This document shows positions 1-9,204 of a stretch of 64,000 nt of DNA, one piece after another; the first letter of the stretch is position 1, and every line of letters starts with the position of its first letter. A program made the translations under genes and the position numbers. Below the pieces are notes generated by a model. That model searched no databases and was not told the origin of the DNA. It worked only from the letters and a program-made list of their open reading frames with translations. This DNA is from an uncultured Oscillospiraceae bacterium (lineage in GTDB: Bacteria > Bacillota > Clostridia > Oscillospirales > Oscillospiraceae), in NCBI GenBank assembly GCA_947629245.1, contig CANRDC010000005.1, positions 1-64,000 of the forward strand, written 5' to 3'.

Positions 1-474
1 ACCGGCAAGGAGCAGCACATCACCATCACCGCCTCCACCAACCTCTCCAAGGACGAGATCGACCGGGCCGTGAAGGACGCCGAGCAGTACGCCGCCGAGG
101 ACGCCAAGCGCAAGGAAGAGGTGGACGTGCGCAACGCGGGCGACCAGATGGTCTATCAGACCGAGAAGACTCTCCAGGAGATGGGCGACAAGCTGGACGC
201 CGCCGACAAGGCCGAGGTGGAGAAAAAACTGGCGGACCTGAAGGCAGCTCTGTCCGGCTCCGACACCGGCCTCATCAAGACCGCCACCGAGCAGCTGACC
301 CAGGCCTTCTACAAGGTCTCTGAGAAGATGTACCAGCAGGCGGCCCCCAACCAGGGCGGCCCCGGCCCCAACGCGGGTCCCGGCCCGGACATGGGCGGCG
401 GCCCCAGCGGCGGCGACAACGGCCAGACCTACTACGACGCGGATTACACCGAGGTCGACCCCAACAACCAGTAA
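1..474 (+). CDS. dnaK: Chaperone protein DnaK (Hsp70), C-terminal part
   Basis: The frame is open from the first base, so only about the last 157 residues are present. They begin in the C-terminal part of the substrate-binding domain ([13 protein letters not shown], then [17 protein letters not shown]). The helical lid follows, then a Gly/Pro-rich tail (about residues 115-140 of the fragment) and an acidic end close to the usual bacterial DnaK ending (DADYTEVD). DnaK is the ATP-driven cytosolic chaperone that works with DnaJ and GrpE. dnaJ follows 180 bp downstream, the usual order of the heat-shock operon. A palindromic repeat lies between the two genes. The ATPase domain lies upstream of the window. 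Confidence 0.95.
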   Translation, partial: TGKEQHITITASTNLSKDEIDRAVKDAEQYAAEDAKRKEEVDVRNAGDQMVYQTEKTLQEMGDKLDAADKAEVEKKLADLKAALSGSDTGLIKTATEQLTQAFYKVSEKMYQQAAPNQGGPGPNAGPGPDMGGGPSGGDNGQTYYDADYTEVDPNNQ

Positions 475-499
475 AACGTCCGCGCTCAAACATCGAACG

Positions 500-620
500 C
501 CTCCCTCTGACGAGGGAGGTGGCCGCCAAAGGCGGACGGAGGGAGAGATACACCGCACTACCGGTTATCTCTCCCCCAGTCGGCGCCTTGGCGCCGACAG
601 CCCCCTCGTCAGAGGGGGCC
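500..620. repeat. Intergenic palindromic repeat, copy 1 (type I ends)
   Basis: The outer arms are CCTCCCTCTGACGAGGGAGG at the left and a related CCCCCTCGTCAGAGGGGG at the right; each can also fold on itself. Inside are GGAGGGAGAG and its partner CTCTCCCCCAGTC, and a small hairpin GGCGCCTTGGCGCC before GACAGCCCC. The same plan recurs at 1851, 36382, 40538 and 52382, and a fragment occurs near 23355. This copy sits between dnaK and dnaJ, so it may be transcribed and fold in the operon mRNA. No protein is encoded. Confidence 0.85.
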
Positions 621-654
621 ATAGTACACGTGCCATGTAAGGTAGTGATTAAAT

Positions 655-1782
655 ATGCCAGATAAACGGGATTATTACGAGGTCCTGGGCCTGCAGAAGG
701 GCGCGTCGGAGGACGACATCAAAAAGGCATACCGGAAGGCGGCCAAGGCCAACCACCCGGACCTGCATCCGGGGGACAAGGAGGCGGAGGCCCGCTTCAA
801 GGAGGCCAACGAGGCATACGCCGTGCTGTCGGACCCGGACAAGAGAGCGAAATATGACCAGTTCGGTTTCGCCGGTGTGGACCCCAACTTCGCGGCAAGC
901 GCGGGCGCGGGCGGTTTTGAGGGCTTCGGCGACCTGGGGGACATCTTCGGGGACATTTTCGGCGGCTTCGGCGGGTTTGGCGGAGGCTTCGGCGGCCAGG
1001 CCCGGCAGCAGGCCCGGACCGGTCCCCGCCGGGGCGAGAGCCTGCGGGTGAGGCTGGCCATCTCCTTCGAGGAGGCGGCCTTCGGCTGCAAGAAGGACAT
1101 CAACATCACCAAGGTGGAACAGTGCCCGGACTGCAAGGGCACCGGCTGCGCCCCCGGCACCACGCCGGAGGTCTGCCCGGACTGCCGGGGCACCGGCACC
1201 GTCCGGACCCAGCAGAGGACCCCCTTCGGGGTGTTCCAGTCCTCCGGCCCCTGCCAAAAGTGCGGCGGCTCCGGCAAGATCATCCACTCCCCCTGCCCCA
1301 CCTGCCGGGGCAACGGCTCCATCCGGGCCCAGAAGAAGCTGAACGTGTCCATTCCCGCCGGTATCGACGACGGGGAGACCGTGTCCCTCCGGGGCCAGGG
1401 CAACGCAGGCGCCAACGGCGGCCCCGCCGGGGATCTGCTTGTCCAGGTCCAGGTCCGGCCCAGCCCCACCTTCCAGCGGGAGGGCGTCAACATCTACATC
1501 GCCACCGAGCTGAGCTTCGTCCGGGCGGCTCTGGGCACCGAGATCCAGGTGCCTACCCTGGACGGGCCGGTGAGCCTGAACATACCCGAGGGCACCCAGA
1601 CCGGGTCCGTGTTCCGGCTCCGGGGCAAGGGCGTGCCCAACGTGCGCACCGGCATCAGGGGCGACGAGTTCGTCACGGTCAATCTGGCGACGCCCAAAAA
1701 TCTCTCCCGCCGACAGAAGGAGCTGCTGCAGGAGCTGGCCGACATCTCCGGCGAAAAGGTAAAGAAAAAGAGAAAACTGTAA
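655..1782 (+). CDS. dnaJ: Chaperone protein DnaJ (Hsp40)
   Basis: The 375-residue protein has full type-I DnaJ layout: an N-terminal J domain with the HPD tripeptide (about residues 34-36) that stimulates DnaK ATPase; a Gly/Phe-rich stretch (about 80-125); four CxxCxGxG-type zinc-binding motifs ([32 protein letters not shown]; about 155-225); and the C-terminal peptide-binding domain. It ends in a Lys/Arg-rich tail. The length is normal for the family. The start ATG gives the standard [11 protein letters not shown] opening. It lies downstream of dnaK and before a strong terminator, so it is probably the last gene of the heat-shock operon. Confidence 0.97.
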   Translation: MPDKRDYYEVLGLQKGASEDDIKKAYRKAAKANHPDLHPGDKEAEARFKEANEAYAVLSDPDKRAKYDQFGFAGVDPNFAASAGAGGFEGFGDLGDIFGDIFGGFGGFGGGFGGQARQQARTGPRRGESLRVRLAISFEEAAFGCKKDINITKVEQCPDCKGTGCAPGTTPEVCPDCRGTGTVRTQQRTPFGVFQSSGPCQKCGGSGKIIHSPCPTCRGNGSIRAQKKLNVSIPAGIDDGETVSLRGQGNAGANGGPAGDLLVQVQVRPSPTFQREGVNIYIATELSFVRAALGTEIQVPTLDGPVSLNIPEGTQTGSVFRLRGKGVPNVRTGIRGDEFVTVNLATPKNLSRRQKELLQELADISGEKVKKKRKL

Positions 1783-1796
1783 GAATTACAAAATTA

Positions 1797-1828
1797 AAAA
1801 CCGGGGACATTGCGATGTCTCCGGTTTT
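1797..1828 (+). terminator. Rho-independent terminator after dnaJ
   Basis: A stem AAAACCGGGGACAT pairs with ATGTCTCCGGTTTT around a TGCG loop (one G-T wobble), and the T run is the end of the right arm. It starts 14 bases after the dnaJ stop. Confidence 0.85.
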
Positions 1829-1850
1829 GGTATATAATACATTGTTAGTC

Positions 1851-1996
1851 GCCTCCCCTGTGCAAGGGGAGGTGCCGAGCGAAGCGAGGCGGAGGGGTTG
1901 CTTGACCTGCCAGGCCCAACAGACATACAGCTCTGTCAATCAATCCCCCCGAGCCGCCCTTTGGGCGGCCCACCCCCCTTTACACAAGGGGGGCTT
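1851..1996. repeat. Intergenic palindromic repeat, copy 2 (type II ends)
   Basis: The outer arm GCCTCCCCTGTGCAAGGGGA is matched at the right end by CCCCCTTTACACAAGGGGGG. Internal hairpins include CGAGCGAAGCG and GCCGCCCTTTGGGCGGC. The AGGGGTTG/CAATCCCCCC pair in the middle matches the plan of the copies at 36382 and 40538. Noncoding. Confidence 0.8.
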
Positions 1997-2042
1997 TAGG
2001 TACTTTTATCGTACTACCCCTTTATCGTTTGAGGCTTGACAT

Positions 2043-3932
2043 ATGTTTTCTAATCTGACCATTCTCTTTCCTTTGGCCGTAGCGCTGTACGCGCTGTTCT
2101 GGTGCATCCGCTGGATATCCCTCCGGCGGCGGGTCGCCGCCGCCCGTCTGCCCGTTCCCATGGAGGAAGGAGCGGACGCCGCTCCGGCCCCCGAGACGCC
2201 GCCCCCGGCGGACAGGCGCTTTACCCGGCTGGACTGGATACTGCTGGGCGGCCTCACCGCCGTCTACGCCCTGGCGGCCTTCATCGGCCTGGGCAGCGGC
2301 AAGGCGCCCCAGACCTTCCTTCACTACGAGGAGGGGAACACCTACGCCCTCATCGAGCTGAACGAGCCCCAGTCCGTCACGGCCCTGCGGTACTGGTCCG
2401 GGCTGAACACCGCCGACTACCGGCTCCAGTTCTCCCTGGACGGGGAGTCCTGGACCGACCAGGTGAAGGAGGACGGCTCCTCCGGCATGACCCAGACCTA
2501 TACCCAGCTGTTCCGCTGGAACGACGCGGCCCTGAACGCCGACAACGGCACGGTCCGGTATATCCGCATCATCTCCGGTGCGGAGCAGTATCTGGGCGAG
2601 GTGGCCATCTACGGCCAGGACAGGACCCTGCTGGGCCCGGACGAGATGACCGTGGCCTCCGGCTGCGAGGCCCTGACCGACGAGCAGGACACCATCCCCG
2701 CCGAATACAGCTTCAAAAACGGCACCTACTTCGACGAGATCTATCACGCCCGCACGGCGTTGGAGATGATCGAAAACATCTGGCCCTACGAGATCACCCA
2801 CCCGCCCCTGGGCAAGGCCATCCTCTCCCTGGGCATCCGGCTGTTCGGGATGGATCCCTTCGGCTGGCGGTTCATGGGGACCCTGTTCGGGGTGCTGATG
2901 CTGCCGGTACTGTACCTGCTTTTGAAGCGGATGTTCGGCTATACCTCCGTGGCCGCCGCGGGCAGCGCGGTGTTCGCCTTCGACTTCATGCACTTCGTCC
3001 AGACCCGCATCGCCACCATCGACACATACGCGGTGTTCTTCATCCTGCTCATGGTCCTGTTCATGTACCTGTGGCTGACCGAGCCGCCGGACAGGCCCCG
3101 GCGGAGGCTTTTGTGGCTGGGCCTGGCGGGCGCCAGCTTCGGCATGGGCGCGGCCAGCAAGTGGGTATGCATCTACGCGGGGGCCGGGCTGGGCGTGCTG
3201 TGGCTGGTGTACTGGATCGTCCGGTTCGTCCGGGAGAAAAAGGCCGCGCTGGACGAGTTCTGGCTGAACGTGGGCTGGTGCCTCGTCTTCTTCATCCTGG
3301 TCCCCTGCCTGATCTACTACGTCAGCTACTGGTCCTACGGCCCCAGCCAGGGAGCGGGCGGACCGTTCCGGCTGTTCAAAAAGGAATATCTCAAGATGGT
3401 CCTGGACAACCAGACCTATATGTGGAACTACCACTCCGACCTGGTGTCCACCCACCCCTATTCCTCCAAGTGGTATCAGTGGCTGTTCGACGTGCGGCCC
3501 ATTTTGTACTACCTGGACTCCACCCCCAGCGGCGAGACCGTCTCCTTCGCCGCCTTCAACAATCCTCTGGTGTCCTGGGCGGGCCTGGTGGCCATGGGCG
3601 CCATGGGCTGGCTGGCCATCCGGCGCAGGGATGAGCGGGCCGCGTTCATCTTCATCGGCTACATGGCGAACCTGCTGCCCTGGGTGCTGGTCAGCCGCCT
3701 GACCTTCGCTTATCACTACTTCCCCTGCACGGTGTTTTTGGTGCTGGCCATCAGCTATATCTTCGCCGACCTGCGTCGGCATGACGCCCATTGGCGGGCC
3801 GCCGTGGGCAGCTTCACCGCCGTCACGGTGGGACTGTTCGTCATCTTCTATCCCGTGCTGGCCGGAGTGCCCCGCACGGCCCAGTACAGCAAGATCTTTT
3901 TGAAATGGTTCGTTGACACATGGCCGTTCTGA
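2043..3932 (+). CDS. PMT-family (ArnT/PMT-like) membrane glycosyltransferase with inserted discoidin-like domain
   Basis: The 629-residue integral membrane protein belongs to the polyprenol-phosphate-sugar-dependent transferases. The first helix is at about 5-23 and the second at about 65-82. A beta-rich region at about 95-195 (ALIELNEPQSVTALRYW; YRLQFSLDGESW; RYIRIIS) reads like an F5/8 type C (discoidin) fold. The acidic catalytic-type motif FDEIYHARTA follows (D231, E232), then HPPLGKAI as in PMT enzymes, and a run of hydrophobic helices. These enzymes move a sugar from a lipid carrier to a protein or wall glycan outside the membrane. Start: GAGG lies 8 bases before the ATG. It overlaps the next gene by 13 bp. 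Acceptor and sugar are unknown. A GT2 at 41996 could make its lipid-linked donor (inference). Confidence 0.85.
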   Translation: MFSNLTILFPLAVALYALFWCIRWISLRRRVAAARLPVPMEEGADAAPAPETPPPADRRFTRLDWILLGGLTAVYALAAFIGLGSGKAPQTFLHYEEGNTYALIELNEPQSVTALRYWSGLNTADYRLQFSLDGESWTDQVKEDGSSGMTQTYTQLFRWNDAALNADNGTVRYIRIISGAEQYLGEVAIYGQDRTLLGPDEMTVASGCEALTDEQDTIPAEYSFKNGTYFDEIYHARTALEMIENIWPYEITHPPLGKAILSLGIRLFGMDPFGWRFMGTLFGVLMLPVLYLLLKRMFGYTSVAAAGSAVFAFDFMHFVQTRIATIDTYAVFFILLMVLFMYLWLTEPPDRPRRRLLWLGLAGASFGMGAASKWVCIYAGAGLGVLWLVYWIVRFVREKKAALDEFWLNVGWCLVFFILVPCLIYYVSYWSYGPSQGAGGPFRLFKKEYLKMVLDNQTYMWNYHSDLVSTHPYSSKWYQWLFDVRPILYYLDSTPSGETVSFAAFNNPLVSWAGLVAMGAMGWLAIRRRDERAAFIFIGYMANLLPWVLVSRLTFAYHYFPCTVFLVLAISYIFADLRRHDAHWRAAVGSFTAVTVGLFVIFYPVLAGVPRTAQYSKIFLKWFVDTWPF

Positions 3933-4738
3933 CTGACTATCACTTCCACACCGAGATATCCCTGGACAGCGCCGCGCCCTATTATGACATGGTGATGGCG
4001 GAATATAACGCGGGCGTGCGGCGGGCGTGCGTCACTGACCACTGCGACGTGATGGACTGGAAGACCCTGGGCTTCAACCCCCAATGCCGTACCGTGGCCC
4101 GGCAGGAGCTGGAGGCGTACGAAAAATACCGTCCCCTGCTGCCCGCGGATCTTCAGCTGCGTATGGGCATGGAGCTGGCGGAGATGATCTTTCATCCGGA
4201 ACTGGCGGAAGAGCTCTCCAGCCCGCCATGGCTGGATTTCATCCTGGGCTCCTATCACCTCACAAAGGAATACGGCGATTACCACGATATCGACTACTCC
4301 GACCCGGCCGTCCGCCGGGGGCTGTGCGACATCTATCTGCGGGATATCCAGCAGGTGGCGGAGCTGAATTATTTCGACGTGATGGCCCACATCGGCTATT
4401 TCCGCCGGTACGCCATGCGCGCCGGGGCGGATATGGGCCTGACCCTGGCCCAGCACGGGGACCGGATCGAACATCTTTTGCGGACCCTGATCCAAAACGG
4501 GCGGGGCGTCGAGCTCAACTGCTCCGGCCTCCGGGACGGCTGCGGCCCCTTCCCCTCGGAGGAGATATTGAAGCTCTATAAGTCTCTGGGCGGCGAGATC
4601 GTCACCGTGGGCTCCGACGCCCACCGGCCCCAGGACGCGGCCAGGTGCGTGGACCAGGGCCAGGAGGTCCTGCGCGCCTGCGGCTTCCGGTATATCGCCG
4701 TGTTCACCAAGCGCAAGCCTGAATTCATCCCCATCTGA
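3920..4738 (+). CDS. hisJ: PHP-family histidinol-phosphatase (HisJ-type)
   Basis: The 272-residue cytosolic metallophosphatase opens with the PHP metal-binding motif DYHFHTEISLDS, then TDHCD (about 38-42). GMELAE, the MAHIGYF histidine and the late VGSDAHRP motif complete the trinuclear metal site. HisJ enzymes remove phosphate from L-histidinol phosphate in histidine synthesis. No other his biosynthesis gene is near, so the substrate rests on family resemblance and another phosphoester is possible. The start lies inside the end of the preceding glycosyltransferase gene, so the two are probably translationally coupled; rpiB follows 16 bp later. Confidence 0.85.
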   Translation: MAVLTDYHFHTEISLDSAAPYYDMVMAEYNAGVRRACVTDHCDVMDWKTLGFNPQCRTVARQELEAYEKYRPLLPADLQLRMGMELAEMIFHPELAEELSSPPWLDFILGSYHLTKEYGDYHDIDYSDPAVRRGLCDIYLRDIQQVAELNYFDVMAHIGYFRRYAMRAGADMGLTLAQHGDRIEHLLRTLIQNGRGVELNCSGLRDGCGPFPSEEILKLYKSLGGEIVTVGSDAHRPQDAARCVDQGQEVLRACGFRYIAVFTKRKPEFIPI

Positions 4739-4754
4739 AAAGGAGAGGCATATC

Positions 4755-5189
4755 ATGATCGCCATTGCATCCGACCACGCGGGCTACGCCCTGAAGCAGA
4801 CCCTCATCGAGCACCTGACCGCCAAGGGCGTCGAGCTCGAGGACCTGGGCTGCGGCGGGGAGCCGGTGGACTACCCCGTCTACGCCGAAAAACTGTGCCG
4901 GGCGGTGGCCGCCGGGCAGTATGAGCGGGGCATCCTGGTCTGCGGCACGGGCATCGGCATGTCCATCGCCGCCAACAAGATACCCGGCATCCGGGCCGCT
5001 CTGTGCGGGGACTGCTTCTCCGCCGCCATGAGCCGCCAGCACAACGACGCCAACGTCCTGTGTCTGGGCGGGCGCGTGGTGGGCGCGGAGCTGGCCAAGA
5101 TGATCGTGGACGCCTACCTGTCCACCGGCTTTTCCAACGGCGAGAGCCATACCCGCCGTATCGCCATGCTGAAGGGATTGGAGAAATAA
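4755..5189 (+). CDS. rpiB: Ribose-5-phosphate isomerase B
   Basis: The 144-residue protein has the RpiB/LacAB signature throughout: ASDHAGYALK at the N-terminus, the active-site Cys and the GTGIGMSIAANK phosphate loop (about 66-78), and SRQHNDANVLCLGGR near the C-terminus. It interconverts ribose 5-phosphate and ribulose 5-phosphate in the pentose phosphate pathway. The length is standard. The start is preceded by AAAGGAGAGGC. Its stop codon touches the start of the next gene with no spacing, so the two are co-transcribed. Confidence 0.95.
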   Translation: MIAIASDHAGYALKQTLIEHLTAKGVELEDLGCGGEPVDYPVYAEKLCRAVAAGQYERGILVCGTGIGMSIAANKIPGIRAALCGDCFSAAMSRQHNDANVLCLGGRVVGAELAKMIVDAYLSTGFSNGESHTRRIAMLKGLEK

Positions 5190-6305
5190 ATGCCCTACCG
5201 TCCCAAGGACATATACAGGGGCCGCCGGAAATTCCGCGTGCCCCTGAGCATATTGCTGTTTGCGGTCACGTTCCTGCTGGCGGGGAGCATCGGCATGTTC
5301 TTTTTCCTGCAGCAGTACATGGTCTACGACGCCGACGGGGCCACGCTGCAGCTCCCCTTCGGCCGGGAGGACCAGGCCCCGGACCTGCCGGAGGGCCTCC
5401 CCACGCCGGAGCCCACCTTTGAGCCGGTGGAGGTACAGGTGGTGTGGGAGAACCCGGACTTTGAGGATGTGGACATGGGCACGTGGGACAAGCTGAAGCC
5501 CGTTCAGGGCCTGTTCATCTCCCAGAACACCGTGCAGGACGCGTCCGCGCTGGCCGCCTCCGTATCCGCCGTCAAGAGCGGCGGGTACTCCATGGCCGTG
5601 CTGGAGATGAAGAACCGGACCGGTCGGCTTGCCTGGGCCTCCGAGGCGGAGACGGCCAGGGCCTACCTGACCTCCGGCGCCACGGACGTGACCGCCGTCA
5701 TCGAGGACCTGCATCAGGCGGGCAAGACCGTGGCCGCCCAGATCAGCTGCTTTGCCGACTCTCTCCTTTTGCAGCACAACTGGTCCTTCGCTCTGCGCTA
5801 TGCCGACGGGAGCGTCTGCCAGAACGACGACGGCAGCTACTGGCTGGACCCCTACGACCAGACCGTCCGCACCTATCTGACCGACCTGGCGCTGGAGCTG
5901 GCGGCCATGGGCTTTGACGAGATCATCCTGGCGGATCTGTACCACCCCGTGTCGGAGCAGGGCTTCACCTACTCCGTAACGCCGGTGACGGGCGCGGACC
6001 CGGTGGTAGCCGTGTGCCAGACGGGCCGGAGGATCGCGGAGGCTCTGGAGGACACGGATACCGCCGTCTCCGTGCGCATCAATGCCGACAGTCTGCGCAG
6101 CGGCAATGGCGCCCAGACCGGGCAGGACATCGCCGTTTTCTGGCGGATGTTCGCCCGGCTCTACTGCCCCACCTATAACGAGGTCCTGGCCTCCGACAAG
6201 GAGCTGGCCGTGGAGAAGAGCAACGGCGGCGACGCGGAAGCCCGGTTCGTCCCCGTGACCGGCGTCATCCCCGAAGAAGGCAGCAAGTCGTACCTGATCG
6301 GATAA
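5190..6305 (+). CDS. DUF4015-like putative glycoside hydrolase, membrane-anchored
   Basis: The 371-residue protein has a basic N-terminus and one hydrophobic helix (about 17-42), so the rest should lie outside the membrane. After a Pro/Glu-rich linker (about 65-90) comes a region resembling the DUF4015 TIM-barrel putative glycosidase domain: PVQGLFISQNT, then AVLEMKNRTGRLAW, QISCFAD, and YWLDPYDQTVRTYL followed by GFDEIILADLYHP, where acidic residues end beta strands as in clan GH-A-like barrels. Substrate and activity are unproven for this family. It begins one base after rpiB and precedes a two-component system, in an envelope-related block. Confidence 0.7.
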   Translation: MPYRPKDIYRGRRKFRVPLSILLFAVTFLLAGSIGMFFFLQQYMVYDADGATLQLPFGREDQAPDLPEGLPTPEPTFEPVEVQVVWENPDFEDVDMGTWDKLKPVQGLFISQNTVQDASALAASVSAVKSGGYSMAVLEMKNRTGRLAWASEAETARAYLTSGATDVTAVIEDLHQAGKTVAAQISCFADSLLLQHNWSFALRYADGSVCQNDDGSYWLDPYDQTVRTYLTDLALELAAMGFDEIILADLYHPVSEQGFTYSVTPVTGADPVVAVCQTGRRIAEALEDTDTAVSVRINADSLRSGNGAQTGQDIAVFWRMFARLYCPTYNEVLASDKELAVEKSNGGDAEARFVPVTGVIPEEGSKSYLIG

Positions 6306-6358
6306 ATGCCCGACGGCATAACGCCGACCGTTTTTCTCGCCGAAAGGATACCTGACCC

Positions 6359-7093
6359 ATGTACCAGATCGCAATTTGTGACGACGACGCGGCCTTTGCC
6401 GCGGAGCTCCAGGCGCTGCTTACCGGCGTGCTGGACGAGAAGAACGCCGCCCACCGGATCGAGCTGTTCCCGGACCCCGCCGCGCTGATGAGCGCCATCG
6501 AGGGCGGCGCGCGATATGACCTGCTCTTTCAGGACGTACTGTTCGACACGGAGCGCGGCATCGGCCTTGCCAAGCTCCTGCGGCGGAGGAGATACGACAC
6601 GGACGTCGTATTCGTGACCGGCGCGCCCCAGTACGCGGTGGAGAGCTATGAGGCATATCCGCTGAACTTTCTGGTCAAGCCCGTCTCCAGGGAGAAGCTG
6701 GCCGGGGTGATGGAGCATTTCCTGGAAAAGCACGCGCAGCGGTACATCTTTCTGCAGACCGGGAACGGGCGGTTCCAGATCCTCTGCTCCGACGTCCTCT
6801 ATTTCGAGGTCTACGATCACGAGGTCGTCGCGCACCTGACGGACGGCGGCCGCATCCCCTTCAAAGGCACGCTCCGGGAGCTGGAGGACGTCCTGCCGAC
6901 ACAGCTGTTCGTGCGCTGCCACAGGTGTTATCTGATCAATCTGGAGCACGTGCGCCGGGTCGCCCACGACCAGATCCTCTTTTCAACGGGAGACGCCGCC
7001 CCCGTCAGCAGGCGGCAGTACCCGAATGTGATGCGCGGCCTGAACGACTACACCGAGCGCAACTCCATACTCTTCCGCCAGAGCGGCAACTGA
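6359..7093 (+). CDS. LytTR-family response regulator (AgrA/LytR-like)
   Basis: The 244-residue cytosolic regulator has an N-terminal receiver domain with the acidic pocket DDD (8-10), predicted phosphoacceptor D59 (LLFQDVLF), T87 and K107. A LytTR DNA-binding domain occupies about 125-232 (FLQTGNGRFQILCSDVLYFEV; FVRCHRCYLINLEHV). LytTR proteins bind pairs of 9-bp direct repeats one to two helical turns apart. Its kinase is encoded just downstream on the opposite strand, with 18 bp between the two stops. A matching repeat pair lies upstream of the giant surface protein gene at 9205-9237, a likely target (inference). Confidence 0.92.
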   Translation: MYQIAICDDDAAFAAELQALLTGVLDEKNAAHRIELFPDPAALMSAIEGGARYDLLFQDVLFDTERGIGLAKLLRRRRYDTDVVFVTGAPQYAVESYEAYPLNFLVKPVSREKLAGVMEHFLEKHAQRYIFLQTGNGRFQILCSDVLYFEVYDHEVVAHLTDGGRIPFKGTLRELEDVLPTQLFVRCHRCYLINLEHVRRVAHDQILFSTGDAAPVSRRQYPNVMRGLNDYTERNSILFRQSGN

Positions 7094-7111
7094 GTCCGGC
7101 CCCTCCGCCGG

Positions 7112-9046
7112 TCACCGCTCCGGACCGGCCGCCAGGCTGAGGCTGGTCTTGACCGAGAATACCCCCCCGTTCTGCTCGACCGTCAGCATGCCCCCATATT
7201 TCTTCGCGACTTTACGCATCGCCGTCAGGCCATAACCGTGGCCGGGGCGGTGCTTTTCTATTGCCTGTTCGCCGTTTTCCCCCGGCGCGGGGGCGCTGTT
7301 GACGCATTTGACGAACAGGAACTGTTTGACCACGCTCATCTCCACCCGGATATACCGGTCCGCTCCCGGCTCCATCCGACGGCATGCTTCCAGGGCGTTT
7401 TGGAGCATATTGTTCAAAAGCACGCTCAGGTCCTCGTCCGCTATGGCCAGCTTTTGCGGCACGGGCATCATGTGCTCCACCCGGACGCCCTCCGCCATCG
7501 CCCGGTCCAGCCAGGTCCCGGCGATGACGTTCACCAGCAGATTCCGGCTGTACTGTCCGGCGGGGATCTGGTCCAGCTCGTCGCTGACGGCGGCCACATA
7601 GCTGCTCGCCCGCTCTACGTCGCCGCTGTCGAGAATGCCGGACAGGGCGGTCATATGGTGGCGCATCTCGTGATAGGCGGCGTTGACGGCCTCCTGGGCC
7701 TTCAGCATCCGCTCATAGCCCTCCAGCGTCAGACGCTCCCGCTCCCGGAGCACATCCACCGTCCGCAGGGTCGCCAGCGACCGGCGGACGATCTCCGACA
7801 CCACCACGATGATGGTCACAGCGGCGGTGACGCTGGTGAGAAGGCTCATCAATGTGCCATAGCTGCCCACGCGGATCTCGCCCCATATCCCGTCCCGCAG
7901 ATAGACGTCCACGCCGCCCCACACGCGGGCCCGGTCCAGCACATAGACGGCGGCGACGGCGGCGGTCACAAGGACGTAGCGCTTCCGCCGCTGGCCCAGC
8001 TGCGCGCTGCCGCCGCGCCGCACCCCCTCGGCACAAAACGCCGCCGCCACCGCCAGGAACACCACCAGCGCGCCCGGCCCGATGACGTCCGCCATTCCTA
8101 CGGTGTCATGGCGGAACCGCAAATAGCGGCTCACGCCCTCATACAGCGCCCAGGCCGCCACGCCTCCGGCCAGCGGCCACTTCCACCATCCCTTCAGCCG
8201 CAGCGCCAGATACAGATACAGCGGCGCCAGATGCAGCCCGTACAGGAACCGCAGATCCATCCGCGCGGCCAGGCCGCTGTAATACCCCGCGTAGCCGCCG
8301 GAAGCTTCCTCCAGAAACAGCATCAAAAAATACACGCACAGCAGCAGTATCTTCCAGTCCGCGCCGCCGTTGCGGATATCCAGCAGGAACATGCCCGCGA
8401 TGGCCAGGGCCAGGATCGCGTAGGCGGTCATGAAGACCTCGTACCGCACGGAGAACGTGACGGCGTCCGCCATATCCGATTCCGGATCGTCCAGCTTCGG
8501 ATACACCGGCTCCGGGGCGTCCTCTCCCTCCGGGAAATAGGTGGTCACGGCCAGCTCCCGGCCCAGGTAATCCTCCGGCAGGGGCACATGCGCCCGCTGC
8601 AGGGATTCCCCCGCGCCCTGCCGCAGCCGGGCCCAGTCCTCCCCGGCCGGGTGCAGGAAGCCGTCCGCCTCCCGCTCCAGCTGCGGGAAGTCGGAGTAGA
8701 GCCGCTCCCCTTCCAGATACACCTCCACGCCGAACGCGCCGCCTATCCATTCCAGCTCCGCGCCGGGCACGTCTTCCGTCATGGTCCGGGCGATCCGCAC
8801 CGCCTCGGTCCCCTCCGGCAGCCGCAGGGTCAGCCCGTCGGGCTCGAATCGCGGCTCGTACGCCTGTGCGCGGCCGTCCGCCAGCACCTCATAGCGCCAG
8901 CCGAAGCGCTCGTCCGCCGCATCTGCCAGGAACAGGTCCTGTCTGTTGGAATGGCCCAGCAGGGACAGCACGGCCGCTATGAACGCCGCCATAGCCAGCG
9001 TCAGCGCCGCGCCCGCCAGATACTGTTTTCTGTGCTCCGCCTCCAT
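7112..9046 (-). CDS. GHKL-type sensor histidine kinase, partner of the LytTR regulator
   Basis: The 644-residue membrane kinase has an N-terminal helix (about 10-30), then an extracytoplasmic beta-rich domain (about 35-195) like the 7TMR-DISM extracellular class. Seven or so hydrophobic helices (about 205-415) follow. A short coiled segment leads to the H-box (YHEMRHHMTAL, about 460-470). The GHKL ATPase has N-box LLNNMLQNALEAC and G-box GHGYGLTAMRKV. AgrC/ComD-like kinases phosphorylate LytTR regulators, often in response to peptides; a DISM-type sensor instead suggests a sugar or small ligand. GGAGGA precedes the ATG. Transcribed toward its regulator and divergently from the surface-protein gene. 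Confidence 0.9.
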   Translation of the reverse strand: MEAEHRKQYLAGAALTLAMAAFIAAVLSLLGHSNRQDLFLADAADERFGWRYEVLADGRAQAYEPRFEPDGLTLRLPEGTEAVRIARTMTEDVPGAELEWIGGAFGVEVYLEGERLYSDFPQLEREADGFLHPAGEDWARLRQGAGESLQRAHVPLPEDYLGRELAVTTYFPEGEDAPEPVYPKLDDPESDMADAVTFSVRYEVFMTAYAILALAIAGMFLLDIRNGGADWKILLLCVYFLMLFLEEASGGYAGYYSGLAARMDLRFLYGLHLAPLYLYLALRLKGWWKWPLAGGVAAWALYEGVSRYLRFRHDTVGMADVIGPGALVVFLAVAAAFCAEGVRRGGSAQLGQRRKRYVLVTAAVAAVYVLDRARVWGGVDVYLRDGIWGEIRVGSYGTLMSLLTSVTAAVTIIVVVSEIVRRSLATLRTVDVLRERERLTLEGYERMLKAQEAVNAAYHEMRHHMTALSGILDSGDVERASSYVAAVSDELDQIPAGQYSRNLLVNVIAGTWLDRAMAEGVRVEHMMPVPQKLAIADEDLSVLLNNMLQNALEACRRMEPGADRYIRVEMSVVKQFLFVKCVNSAPAPGENGEQAIEKHRPGHGYGLTAMRKVAKKYGGMLTVEQNGGVFSVKTSLSLAAGPER

Positions 9047-9204
9047 GCGCTTCCTCCTTTACCCATCCGGCCCGACGCCGCGCGGCGCGCCGAATGTACA
9101 ACATACGACCGGATACGGCATAGTATTGATTGTAATAAAACAGCCGCTGGAAATCAACCCCCTCCCGGCGGGCCGGACGGCGCTTCCGCGGGGGAGACGG
9201 TCCC

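Noticed and set aside
500-620. Palindromic repeat considered as a CRISPR repeat
   Set aside because: Copies are single and many kilobases apart, with no spacer array and no cas genes.
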